In this document: positions 20,737 through 30,331 of the stretch, one piece after another
How positions within the stretch are numbered: the stretch's first letter is position 1
How the letters are laid out: each line of letters begins with the position of its first letter
NCBI RefSeq assembly: GCF_004210375.1
Contig: NC_134827.1
Span: forward strand, 102,099,285 to 102,163,284
Source of the DNA: Tachypleus tridentatus
Lineage: Eukaryota; Arthropoda; Merostomata; Xiphosura; Limulidae
Direction: 5' to 3'
Length of the DNA stretch: 64,000 bases
Made by a program: the position numbers and the translations under genes
Notes under the pieces: generated by a model
Seen by the model: the letters and a program-made list of their open reading frames with translations, nothing else
Told to the model about the DNA's origin: nothing
Database searches by the model: none

Positions 20737-23315
20737 CAGGGGTTACCAAACATTTTTCACAGGGGACCAGATTACTTGGGGAATGAGAAGCGTGGGCCAC
20801 ATGATCATTATGTTCAATACTCATAAGCTAGAACGACAGCTCTCTGTAAAGACTTAACACTAAGTTTAGGATGCCACATTAGCCATGTGGGAGTAGCATG
20901 CAATACACACATATAATAAAAAACAAACAGAAATTCAACCAACATTTATATTTAACAAAAGGTTATCAAAGAAGGTGACATTAGCAAAAACAATTGTCAC
21001 ATCGCACATAGTGGGTACATATCTGAATTTCACTAAGCCGCAAAAAAGGTAGTGAGATTTATGAAATTGGCGTTTGGCTTTCAAAATATCTTCAATGTTC
21101 GGTTTGAATTGCTGCATCCAATCATTAGAATTGCTTTCAAATGTTCATCAGTCAACCTTGATCAATGTACCGACTTCACATACTTCATTTTTGAAAATGC
21201 TTGTTCACAGACATAAGTTGTTCCGAACACTGATGCCATACCAGATGCGAACTGCTTCAGCTTTGGAAAATCATCTTCAGGTATGCAGCTGTAAAATTCA
21301 GTAAGTTGTCCCTCTCTGCGTTTTGCTTTCAACAAGTCATTTCCTTGCAAATCGATGACCTCCAGCTGAAGTTCCACTGGCACGTCATCAATGACACAAC
21401 CAAAAAGATCCTGAAAAAGGAGAATGTCACTTTCGATTCTGTCGAGATCCGAAAATCTCTCTAAAAATGCTTATTTAAATCACCAATAATCTTTTTTTGA
21501 AACTCCAGGTTGACATCTTCTGTGATTCTAGCATGAAACTCATTGAAACAATAAAAATGAGAGAGGTTTCCTCCTTCCAAATGTGCTTCAAACAATGACA
21601 GCTTTCTCCGAAATCCTTTAATGATTCTATAGAGATTTCAAGTTCAATTCATTCATGTGGGATGTGATGTCAACCAAAAATGACAACTTTGACAACCATG
21701 TTGAATCTGACAGAAGTGGATCGACTCTATATTTCTCGATAAGAAGTATATCTATTTCTCTTCTCAGCTTACAAAAACGAGACAAGATTACCCCAGATGA
21801 GCCACCTCACCACCGTGTGATAAGACAAGTCACAGAAATCCGAATCAATTTCTTCAAGAAACGCCTTGAACTGGCGAAGATTAAGTGCATGACCCCGAAT
21901 GAAGTTCACTGCAGAAATGACTGGTTTCAGTACGCAAGAAACATCTAAGTCTTTTCCACAGAGTACTTGCTGATGTATGATGCAGTTTATGAACAGAGCG
22001 CTTGGGAGTTGAAGATCTTCCAACTGTTTCCTGATCAGCCCCACCAGACCCTTCTTTACTCCATCAACTGTTACACCTCTAAGCTGATTCCACTGAAGGT
22101 TATAGTCTTGCAAAGTTTTATGCACTTCCATGAAAATGTCTTCTCAGTTGTTCTTCCGTGCATGCTGCAAACTGATGCCAACTCTTCCGTGATCTGAAAG
22201 TCCAAATTAACTCCACGAATGAACACGAGAATTTGTGACGTACGCGAGAGATCAGTAGACTCATCCAGTGCCAAAGAATACCAGTGGGAGTTTCTAGCTT
22301 TTTGGCGTATCTGCAATGCGATGTTCTCTCCAAGTTCTTCTGCTCTCCGTACAACTGAAGTTGCTGCAAAGCTGATACTTTCAAAGAAATTGTCTTTTTC
22401 AGTACACAGCTCATTTGCTGCTTCCATCATACACTCTTTGATGAAGTTGCCGTCAGTAAAAGGTTTTCCTCGCTCTGCCATCCTATGCACTATTTTGTAA
22501 TTTGTACGAGTGACAGATTCAGTTTCAGCAAACTTTCTCGTGAAGAGATTCTTTTGAGATTCAAAAACACGTTTCATGGATTCAAATTTCTCAGAACGGA
22601 ACTTTCCTGAAAATTTCAAATATGTTGATAGATGTTTTGTTTCATAAGATTGTACTCTTTCAAAACGACAACACTTTCTGTGCATATCACACAAGTAGCT
22701 TTCTGTTTTTTTGTTTCCACAAAGAAGTGCTTTTCTCCCTATTCTTCACGACACTCAGAGTTCACTTTTCATCTTTTAAAACCAGCCATAACAATGGGTG
22801 ATTAAAACAGGATCTGGAAATGAAAAACATAGAACGCTGTGAGAAAAGTTTTGTCCTGGTCCAAGAACGCACAAACAAAATATATTGAAACGTACGTTTG
22901 CCACGACACTTACCTAAGAACGAGTTTCGAAAGCGCATAACCCGACTACTAAGAGAAATGAGCTTGCTGAAGCGGTATCCCAAGGCCGCTGAATTTATAA
23001 GACGAGTCGATAGGACGAGGGTTAAGTCTGTACTTGTTGTCGAAATCCTAATGCTTTCATAGATACGTGCCTCGATATGAATAAACGGGCAGCAAGGACG
23101 AAAGAAGCATTTTCCTATTGGTTAAAAATGCGCGTGACAGCTTTGTTTCTTTTTATCATAATGTCTCGTGTTTGCCAGCTTAAAGCGACCATCGGTGTGA
23201 TTTATTTTGTTACGACAGTCGGACATTTGCTGAAATGTCACTTTTTATTTCCAAGCGGCTAGCTGCTGGCGGGCCGGACAAAATAACCTCGAGGGCCTTA
23301 GTTTGGTGACCCCTG
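20737..23315 (-). mobile_element. hAT DNA transposon, 2,579 bp, inserted in a SINE1
   Basis: The ends are CAGGGGTTACCAAAC on the left and its near-perfect inverse GTTTGGTGACCCCTG on the right. They are flanked by the perfect 8-bp duplication GACTAAAG at 20729-20736 and 23316-23323. An 8-bp duplication and CAGGGG ends define hAT. The inside carries a broken transposase on the minus strand. The element sits within a reverse-oriented SINE1, so it is younger than that SINE. The last 243 bp are also present at 49021-49263. Confidence 0.95.
21020..22789 (-). pseudogene. hAT transposase pseudogene (GTF2IRD2/EPM2AIP1-like group)
   Basis: The likely start ATG is at 22789-22787 (MAGFKR, then a stop). 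A BED-like start follows (KKQKATCVICTES, YETKHLSTYLKFSGKF). The largest open block, 22694-22071, has RMAERGKPFTDGNFIKECM and SHWYSLALDESTDLSRTSQI, where the DEST aspartate fits the first catalytic Asp. After a frameshift, 22131-21769 reads GVTVDG, INCIIHQQVLCGKDL and SAVNFIRGHALNLRQFK, the segment typical of domesticated relatives such as GTF2IRD2. The C-terminal dimerisation end at 21383-21162 reads TYVCEQAFSKMKYVKSVH. A full protein would be roughly 590 residues. Several frameshifts and stops make it inactive. Confidence 0.88.
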
Positions 23316-23323
23316 GACTAAAG

Positions 23324-23495
23324 GGAAAGCAACTAGTCAACGTCACTCACCGCCAACTCTTGGGCTACTCCTTACCAACGAATAGTGGGATTGGCTATCA
23401 CATTAAAACGTCTCCACAGCTGAAAAGGGCGAGCGTGTTCAATGACTGGATTAAAACCCGCAGATTGCAAATCGTGTGGCCTAACCATTAGGCAC
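23324..23495 (-). mobile_element. SINE1 head half, split by the hAT insertion
   Basis: Continues the SINE interrupted at 20736, with CACCGCCAACTCTTGGGCTA body and a diverged head ending near CTAACCATTAGGCAC. The same half occurs in copy 2 at 49272-49443. Confidence 0.82.
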
Positions 23496-23625
23496 AGATT
23501 TCATACAGAACAATTTTCAAAACAAGCTAATTACAATAACTCAATCATAATTAAACTATTAATTAGAAGTACTATCTGAGGATATCCATTAAGAAAGATA
23601 CACTTTATAGGGTACAATCTAAGAT

Positions 23626-23772
23626 AGTGGGCTATCTGCTCTTGCCGTCCCCAATTTAGCAATGTAAGACTGGGGCTACTCTTTTATCAACGAAAAGTGG
23701 GATTGACCGTCACATTAGAATGCTCCGACGGCTGAGAGGACGAGCATGTTTGGTGTGACGAGGGAATCGAAG
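23626..23772 (-). mobile_element. SINE1 with internal deletion
   Basis: Reverse-oriented tail (GGGCTATCTGCTC...GTAAGACT) joined to the body at GGGGCTACTCTTTTATC, then the head side up to GTGTGACGAGGGAATCG. The segment between tail and body is lost. Copy 2 counterpart: about 49574-49720. Confidence 0.75.
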
Positions 23773-23775
23773 TAT

Positions 23776-23876
23776 ACGATAATGAAACTGATGTATCCTT
23801 TACACAACGTTGATTCAGTGAGAATTATATGATAATGAAACTGATGTATCCTTTATACAACGTTGATTCAGTGGGA
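23776..23876. repeat. Tandem duplication of a ~55-bp unit
   Basis: ATAATGAAACTGATGTATCC and CAACGTTGATTCAGTG occur twice, about 54 bp apart. The second copy (49724-49824) keeps the same two units. Confidence 0.85.
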
Positions 23877-24080
23877 AATGTTGTGATATGTATAACTTAC
23901 CTTCAATGGTGATACATCTACTTTTAAACACCGTGTTTTCACCGTACACGTTGACTTTGAATACCTTGTTATTATGACTACAGATATTTAATACGCGACG
24001 ACTAGCCAGTGGGTAACACGTCAGTTACGGAAGGAAGGGTGGGGGATAAAAGAAGAGCCGAAAACCCTGACAAAATTAAG

Positions 24081-24287
24081 ATGGACAACAATTTAATTTT
24101 TTTGAACTTAGAGGGGCGAGGGCTGTATTATTCTGGTAGAGTAAAAGCTCTTAGAGAAAGAACAGTTTATAAACTGACTGTCTCGGATATTGGTTCGTTC
24201 TGTCATGGTGTTAATATAACAATTACAGTTCCGTCGTGTCCAAAGGGTATATTACAGAGAGGGGGGCTGGGACAGATGACAAAATGA
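24081..24287 (+). CDS. Doubtful open frame, copy 1 (possible exon)
   Basis: From ATG at 24081 the frame reads MDNNLIFLNLEGRGLYYSGR, then VYKLTVSDIGSFCHG and VNITITVPSCPKGILQRGG before TGA. The alternating hydrophobic pattern resembles beta-strand protein. It is followed directly by a G run (six G) in which copy 2 has seven, which changes the C-terminus. There is no homology I recognise and no clear splice sites. It may be a chance frame or a piece of a larger exon. Confidence 0.25.
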   Translation: MDNNLIFLNLEGRGLYYSGRVKALRERTVYKLTVSDIGSFCHGVNITITVPSCPKGILQRGGLGQMTK

Positions 24288-24405
24288 TATCAAAACTACA
24301 ACTATGGAAACGCAAAATTGATAATACAGAGGAATAAGTGCCTCCTTGTCTTTTCCTGTTGGATCCACTGTTTGTATTCCAATATCTTCAGAAAAAAAAC
24401 ATATA

Positions 24406-24476
24406 TATGCTCCCAGCTGTGGGTGCGTTATAACAGTGATAGTCAAATCCCATTATTCAGTCAGACAAGAGTAGCA
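24406..24476 (+). mobile_element. SINE1 body fragment
   Basis: TGCTCCCAGCTGTGGGTGCG, then GTTATAACAGTGATAGTCAA and CCCATTATTC match the SINE1 body only; head and tail are missing. Copy 2 has the same at about 50358-50426. Confidence 0.65.
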
Positions 24477-24551
24477 TTTATTCTCGCCTATTAATTAAAA
24501 ATTAGAAATGGTTACAGCAGAAAGTTTTCGTAAATTAACACAAATAGCAGA

Positions 24552-24930
24552 AAACAGTTTTATTTTTATGTTTCTGTAAAGTGTATCTTGAAACTGAAAC
24601 CAGGCACAGTTTCTATCCTTGTGAGTAAACAAACAGTTTTTTTATGTTTCTGTAAAGTGTATCTTGAAACGGAAACCAGACACAGTTTCCACCCTTGTGA
24701 GTAAACAAACAGTTTTATTTTTTACGTTTCTGTAAAGTGTATCTTGAAACTGAAACCAGACACTCACAATTTCCACCCTTGTGCGTAAACAAACAGTTTT
24801 ATTTTTTATGTTCCTGTAAAGTGTATCCAGAAATTAAGATCTGATTAATGCATCTTTGTTCCCTGATGAGTAAATAAACAAACAGTTTTATTTTTATGTT
24901 TGTGCAAAGTGTATCTTGAAACTGAGACCA
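24552..24930. repeat. Tandem repeat, five units of about 75-80 bp
   Basis: Each unit has ACAGTTTTATTTTTATGTTT, then CTGTAAAGTGTATCTTGAAA, a CTGAAACCAG(G/A)CA segment and CCTTGTGAGTAAACAAAC. The fourth unit is the most diverged (ATCCAGAAATTAAGATC). Copy 2: 50501-50880. Confidence 0.9.
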
Positions 24931-24960
24931 GACAGATACACCTCTGTACCATGGTGTGTA

Positions 24961-25065
24961 AACGGCAAATTCACGAACTTACAATGCTGAAATCAGGGGT
25001 TCGGTTCCCCTGGGTGTGCAGAGCGCAGATAGTCCGTGGTTAGCTCAGCGTTAAAACAACAATAA
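24961..25065 (+). mobile_element. SINE2 (tRNA-like head)
   Basis: Anticodon-arm-like ACGAACTTACAATGCTGAAA, clear B box GGGGTTCGGTTCCCC, then GCAGAGCGCAGATAGTCCG and a short tail. The loop CTTACAA would match a Val(TAC) tRNA ancestor. This is the best preserved SINE2 in the window. Copy 2: 50911-51015. Confidence 0.72.
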
Positions 25066-25313
25066 CGAAACGAATGTATACAAGTATATTTTTCAGTTCA
25101 AATGCGCATGTGTACTGTGTAGTATATTTTGTTGTTTATAGCACAACAGTTTCCTCTTTATTGATTCTCTCCTAAATAAAATATTGGATGTTGGCAAACA
25201 GATTTCTACCTAAAAGTGAATCAGACAGTTACAAAGCAAAGTGAACAAATTTATACCTAACAATGAATTAAACATTGAAATGAATATGTGCTTAGTAAAG
25301 CGTCAAAGCGAAA

Positions 25314-25590
25314 GAGCCCGGCATAGCCAGGTGGTTAAGGGACTCGACTCGTAATCTGAGGGTCGAGGGTTCGAATCCTCCGTCACACCAAACATGCTCG
25401 CCCTTTCAGCCATAGAGGTGTTATAATGTGACGGTCAATCCCCCTGTTTGTTGGAAAAGGGTAGCCCAAGAGTTAGTAGTAGGTGGTGATGACTAGCTGC
25501 CTTCCCTCTAGTCTTACACTGCTAAATTAGGGACGGCTAGCGCAGATAGCCCTCGTGTAGCTTTGCGCGAAATTCAAAACAAACAAACAA
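25314..25590 (+). mobile_element. SINE1, full length, with 11-bp target-site duplication
   Basis: Head GCCCGGCATAGCCAGGTGG to tail AAACAAACAAACAA, flanked by TCAAAGCGAAA at 25303-25313 and 25591-25601. The same insertion is at 51420-51700 in copy 2, so it precedes the duplication. Confidence 0.93.
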
Positions 25591-25601
25591 TCAAAGCGAA
25601 A

Positions 25602-26029
25602 AATTCTTGTACTTCTGAATTAAAAACGAAGCAGAAACGTTTCTAATTAGAATGAAATAAACAATGCACTGAAATCGTTTGTATTTAATAAAGGGTTAAA
25701 TAGCGAGCTAAACTTTTTTTCTACTTACCAACGAATCAAACATGAGAATGTTCAGATTTATGCTTAACAATGAATTAAACAGTGGGAAAGTTATGGATTA
25801 AAAGTAAAAAACAAAGAAGTTTGCATCTTAGGAATATGTTACCTAAATAAAGAAATTTATATTTAATAATAAGTTAAACTGGAAATAAATAAGTTAGCAC
25901 TAGGTAATAATAGCAAGCACGTGAAGAAGGTATGCCACTTTGGTGTTTTATTTTTTTGACATAATAGTCGACTGAACAGAGACAATTAATTAATTCTATT
26001 CTCGAGATTGAAGAGAGTTTGTTTGTTTT
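25602..26029. other. No recognisable feature
   Basis: AT-rich spacer with weak internal similarity (repeated phrases like ACAATGAATTAAAC). No coding frame. Confidence 0.4.
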
Positions 26030-26233
26030 TTTTGAATTTCGCGCAAAGCTACATAGTTATTTGCGCCAGCCGTCCCTCATTTAGAAGAGTAAGACTAGAG
26101 GGAAGGCAGCTAGTCATCATCACCACCCACCGCCGACTCTTGGACAACTCTTTTATCAACGAATAGTGGAATTGACCGTCACATTATAACGCACCCAACG
26201 CCTGAAAGGGCGAGCATGTTTGGTGTGACGAGA
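26030..26233 (-). mobile_element. SINE1 lacking the tRNA-like head
   Basis: Reverse-oriented tail and body from TTGAATTTCGCGCAAAGC to GAGCATGTTTGGTGTGACGAG. The head beyond is absent. Copy 2: 52153-52357. Confidence 0.85.
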
Positions 26234-26353
26234 ATAGAACGTATTCTAAATTTCGAATGTTTTGTTTTTTATCATACGTAAACTTACTATCGTTTCGTGT
26301 TCTAGGTGTCGTTTTACAGTAATTCTTTTTAATACTCGGTAAAATAAGAATGA

Positions 26354-26400
26354 AAACACGTGATCGAATCAAACATTGTGTTTGATTCGACCACGTGTTT
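26354..26400. repeat. Near-perfect hairpin with CACGTG in both arms
   Basis: Arms 26354-26375 and 26379-26400 are inverse complements over 22 bp with one mismatch, around a 3-nt loop. The left arm starts AAACACGTGATCGAATCAAA. A third copy of the arm lies at about 26651-26672 (AAACACGTGGTTGAATCAAA). Copy 2: 52477-52523. Confidence 0.85.
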
Positions 26401-26612
26401 CCCCGTCGCGCCAAACATGCTCGCCCTTTAAGCCGTGGGGGCGTTATAATGTGACGATCAATCCCACTATTCGTTAGTAAAAGAGTAGCCCAAGAGTTGG
26501 CGGTGGGTGGTGATGACTAGCTGTCTTCTCTCTAGTCTTACACTGCTAAATTAGGGACGGCTAGCACAGATAGCCCTCGTGTAGCTTTCTGCGAAATTCA
26601 CAAAACAAACAA
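26401..26612 (+). mobile_element. 5'-truncated SINE1 with 11-bp target-site duplication
   Basis: Starts at the end of the B box (CCCCGTCGCGCCAAACATGC) and runs to the tail. It is flanked by ACCACGTGTTT (26390-26400) and ACCATGTGTTT (26613-26623). In copy 2 both flanks read ACCACGTGTTT, so copy 1 has lost a CpG in the right flank. Confidence 0.9.
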
Positions 26613-26623
26613 ACCATGTGTTT

Positions 26624-27178
26624 TTTTTTTTTAATCCAGTACTAAAAAGAAAACACGTGGTTGAATCAAACGTTACGTTACTCAGAGAAGTTCCAAACTT
26701 TGCATCAAACTAATGAAAATAAATACTGAAGTATTGACAACAAAAGAAACATCTGACACCTGCTGGGAGAAATCTTCACTCCAGTCTTTGTGTTTGTGTG
26801 TGTGACGAAATGTTTGGATACCGAATAACATAATTTAATTTCGGAAACTGTCACAGGTTTATACAGTCTCGTGGTATTAATATCAACAGTTATGAAACTG
26901 TTCTTCCTCCTTCAGGGTAAACCCAAGGTTTAAATCCTCTCCGACATAAGTAATAACACTGCGCTGTCGTGTCGTTGTAGTAATATTGACGACATTGTCA
27001 AATTGAGAAAGCAATCAACGTACACCGACAAACAAGGACACTGGAGGCCAGAGATGAAACCGATTTCCAACAAGGCCCGCCCATCTGCCGTGTACTGCAA
27101 TATTACGCCACTTGAGACCTGTCTCTCTCTCGCATTTGGAACTCAAGTCTCTACCTTTTCGCTCTGATACTTCCCGCT
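26624..27178. other. Upstream region of the receptor gene, copy 1
   Basis: No gene or recognised repeat. It contains a short GT tract near 26792 and a moderately GC-richer part (27040-27150) just upstream of the TATA-like motif. Likely the proximal regulatory region of the receptor. Confidence 0.35.
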
Positions 27179-27188
27179 TAAATATAAG
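27179..27188 (+). promoter_or_regulatory. TATA-like promoter candidate for the receptor, copy 1
   Basis: TAAATATAAG lies 186 bp upstream of the ATG at 27374 and is followed by ACACGTGGCTCG. It is preserved exactly in copy 2 (53311-53320). A start site about 25-30 bp downstream is inferred, not shown. Confidence 0.35.
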
Positions 27189-27373
27189 ACACGTGGCTCG
27201 TGCCTGCCAAAGAAAATATTTATTTTGTGAGATACGTACTTTGCATTCTTACTAAGCGAACTATAATAAACGTCAGAACTTTTATGACACAAAAGGAAAA
27301 ATAAGGTAAAATTTATTGCAAAATAATCTGTTTCTCTTTGTCTAAAACAAATCTTTTCGACGAATTCCGAGAC

Positions 27374-28486
27374 ATGAATGGTAATAATAGTTTAAGTGAC
27401 AGCAGCTCGAACGTTTCTCTCTCAACGGAAGCGAATTCGTCGAAGAAGGAACTCTACGAAATTGTCGTTCCGCTCATGCTGACGATGTGTTTCGTCTCCA
27501 TGTTTTTTAACTTGGTTATCGTAGTCTCTGTAAAGTGGGTCCGTCGATCCGTTTCCCCCACGCTGTGCTTCAACCTGAGCCTGGCTGCGGCAGATGCTTA
27601 CGCGTCTCTTATTCTAGGACTGGGTTTAGTTATCAACAGCCTGCTTCCAGAGGTGTATAACATCCGGCTTCACACCCGCTGCATCGCCTTGACTCTGGAA
27701 GCGTTTCGGCTGGGCGGGCTGTCCGTATCCGTCTACCACCTGCTGGCTTTGACCGTAAACCACTACGTGGGAATAGTACGTCCACTCCACTACGCCGCGA
27801 CCGTGACACGAAGAGCAGTGGCCGCGACTGTCACCGGTATCTGGGTCGGTTCCCTGTCCTTCTTTTGTCTATATTTTTCTCTTGTGAGAAATCAAGGTTT
27901 TCGGTCGCCGTACTGCAGCGTAAACACGTTCTACCAGCTCTCGACGTTCAGAACCATCGTGTCCACACTGTTCTTCTTGCCCCTGGTCATCATGACCGTA
28001 ATTTACAGTCACATCTTATTCGTGATCCGTCAACACCAACAGAGACTCCTTCAGGTGCCCTCATCTCGTCAGTTCCACCGAAACGTGAAGGCTGTGGTCA
28101 CCACGCTACTAATCCTAGGAACTTACCTCTTGTGTTGGATGCCCGCAGTTCTCTTCTTTGCTGTCAGCTGTTTAGATTGCGTAGCTCCTTACACACAAAT
28201 ACCAGACACAGTTCTCCTTCCAGTGGGAATCGTCATAAACAGCCTGATTATCCTGAAGTCGTTAGTCAACCCCGTAATCTATGCAGCTCGTATGACAGAA
28301 GTCCAAGACGCTCTTCGCGCTATGCTCCCCAAAAAGTGTGATGTTCAACCACCTGATACTGCCGTCAGACAGCGAGCCCTGCTCCGTAGGAGGGGCACCT
28401 TCACGTCCAGTACCAGGATGGTGTCTTTCCGTAACTCCACTCACAGCCAGCGCCATATATCGGGTTCTGAGGAGAGCTATACGTAG
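27374..28486 (+). CDS. Single-exon rhodopsin-like (class A) GPCR, orphan, copy 1
   Basis: 370 aa from the first ATG; the frame is open 12 codons further up but only from a TTG. The N-terminus has three N-glycosylation sites (N4, N13, N21). Seven hydrophobic segments carry class A landmarks: N46 in TM1, LAAAD with D74 in TM2, W157 in TM4, P203 in TM5, CWMP (254-257) in TM6 and NPVIY (299-303) in TM7. C103 and C181 could form the TM3-ECL2 disulphide. The DRY triplet is NHY (129-131), followed by VGIVRPLHY. Counting back from it, position 3.32 appears to be Arg, so the amine-binding Asp is absent. The tail has a possible palmitoylation Cys (C322). A plasma-membrane receptor; the ligand cannot be named. 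Confidence 0.93.
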   Translation: MNGNNSLSDSSSNVSLSTEANSSKKELYEIVVPLMLTMCFVSMFFNLVIVVSVKWVRRSVSPTLCFNLSLAAADAYASLILGLGLVINSLLPEVYNIRLHTRCIALTLEAFRLGGLSVSVYHLLALTVNHYVGIVRPLHYAATVTRRAVAATVTGIWVGSLSFFCLYFSLVRNQGFRSPYCSVNTFYQLSTFRTIVSTLFFLPLVIMTVIYSHILFVIRQHQQRLLQVPSSRQFHRNVKAVVTTLLILGTYLLCWMPAVLFFAVSCLDCVAPYTQIPDTVLLPVGIVINSLIILKSLVNPVIYAARMTEVQDALRAMLPKKCDVQPPDTAVRQRALLRRRGTFTSSTRMVSFRNSTHSQRHISGSEESYT

Positions 28487-28497
28487 TTGACAGGTTT

Positions 28498-28503
28498 AAT
28501 AAA
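28498..28503 (+). terminator. Polyadenylation signal AATAAA, copy 1
   Basis: AATAAA begins 12 bases after the receptor stop codon and is conserved in copy 2. A second AATAAA lies near 28905, so a longer 3' UTR is also possible. Confidence 0.45.
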
Positions 28504-29266
28504 ATATTTACTGGAGAGATTCCCACCTGCGAATGTGGGATTACACTTTTGTTGAAATGTTTATATACGGTCTCGTACTGGGGTTAAACGAACAATTCTT
28601 TTTCTCTTGTTATTGCACGTGTCGGTAAACTTTGTACGGCTAAAATGTGTATTTAAAAAAGCGTAAAACAAATACTTCACGAATATTCGACGTAAACTAT
28701 ACTGGACCGTGAATATCCAAAAATAAGTAGGCTAAACTGACGTGAAGCGAATAAATCATTTGTATTTAATATATACGAATTGCGTAAACAAAGGTGAACA
28801 AATATTTAATATTTGTTTCTCTTGTACACCTTGTAAGCCTGTCTTTCCTTTAATCAGCTTGTAGGTGTTATCGTTCTTTGATGTTTACCGAAAGAAATAA
28901 ACACGTTTATATATGTATGGCGGTAACAGCGAACACTTGTCTTGAAATTGTTATTATTGTCTTTTAAGATGTGACGTCTGTAAGTGTTTCTTTGGTCCAC
29001 AGTAAAAAACTGTTATGATGAAATATATCAAAATAAAACTATGAATTAGGAGAAAACGAAAGATATATCAAAGTAAATGTCGTTTTAGTCAGGTTCGAGA
29101 GTCTCGACCGTTTCGGAACGTGGATGCGAAATGGCGAAGTGCATAACCTACACCATTTTCTTCGTGCAGCTACTAACTTTGAGAAAAGACACTAGTTTGT
29201 ATTAAAAGTCAGGGTACCTGTGATAACCACTGTACAGCTGTCAGAAATAAAGTTAACTTGTCTGGT
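28504..29266. other. Receptor 3' flank, copy 1
   Basis: AT-rich, no gene seen. By eye it differs from copy 2 at several single bases per kilobase, more than the receptor coding region does. Confidence 0.45.
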
Positions 29267-29365
29267 TGCTATTAAGCACAAAGCTACACAAGAGGGTATC
29301 GGAACTCGAATTCTAGCGTCGTAAGCTCGAGAACTTACCTCTGAGCCACTGGGTAGCAGCCGATA
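29267..29365 (-). mobile_element. SINE2, reverse orientation
   Basis: Reads TAAGCACAAAGCTACACAAG (tail), GGAACTCGAATTCTAGCGTC (B-box side) and GAACTTACCTCTGAGCCACT (anticodon-to-A-box side). Copy 2: 55399-55495. Confidence 0.65.
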
Positions 29366-30331
29366 ACTGAAGTATATGAGACAGCAGTTGGATAACAAAA
29401 TCCTAATCCATGACCAGGTGAAAAACGCAGTTGGAACAGAATCAGTTCTCAGTGATCCAGACGGATCAATGATAATGGTAGTCGGACCAGGAATGGGATT
29501 TAGTATTACCTTATGGTAAATCATCGACAGTGTTGTTTATTAGTTGTAGAAACTGTATCACAGTCTGTTGCTAAATAATATTAGCTAAAAACAATATACA
29601 CGTTCCATTTAGAAGCTGCTTAAAAAACCAGTGAGAAATATCGTAAATGTATATAGTTTGTAATGTGTTAATTGGAAGCTACATATATATATATATCTTT
29701 AACACAAACTGCAGTTACGTGTATTTACAGGTTACTGCAGCAATCGAGAATAACAGTTTATCACCTAATTATTCATTAGAAAGAAAACCCGTTGTATTAT
29801 TATAATTTAGTATTTTTAGAGATTCAGGCTATGTGTGCATTTATTGTATTCGGTTTGGCGTTTGTGACGCTGGATGTTTGTATCAGATAATAAACTTACT
29901 ATATATATATATATATATATAAGAATTTATTCGCTGTTTATTCTTTTTTGTTTCACAATATATGCATACATATATATGTTCATGTTAAAACAAGAAAACA
30001 AATCAACGTATTTGTTCTACATAATATTACTTCTTTATTTTCAAAACTGAAACCTAAACTAACGTATAATTTTATGAGGTTAGATGCTGTTCTGTTATAA
30101 ATTGAAAGAAATATTTGATTTAGCTTTTAAGATAAAGAAAGCTGACTCTTTTTTTTAATCTATTTGCATTTCAATACTATCATAGTACTGAACAATCTTT
30201 AGGCCTAACGTACACTCTTGGAATTCGTTTTCGAGTACTCACGCAAGACTGTCCCTGCTAGTTGTCCCTAATTAAAGCAGCTAATCAATAGCAGTTTTTG
30301 TTCTAATCAAATGATGCTCGGCCTGCTACTA
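29366..30331. other. AT-rich spacer with TA microsatellites
   Basis: Contains TA runs near 29682 and 29900 that differ in length from copy 2 (55813, 56036). No gene seen. Confidence 0.5.

Noticed and set aside
27338-27373. Upstream extension of the receptor by 12 codons from TTG
   Set aside because: TTG is not a usual start in animals; ATG at 27374 is the first in-frame methionine.
27865-28341. 158-codon frame overlapping the receptor in another frame (and its twin at 53997-54473)
   Set aside because: Shadow of the GPCR coding sequence; its identity between copies only reflects identical DNA.
29192-29524. 110-codon minus-strand frame downstream of the receptor (and 55323-55655)
   Set aside because: It overlaps a reversed SINE2, with several amino-acid differences between copies and no recognisable domain; likely chance.
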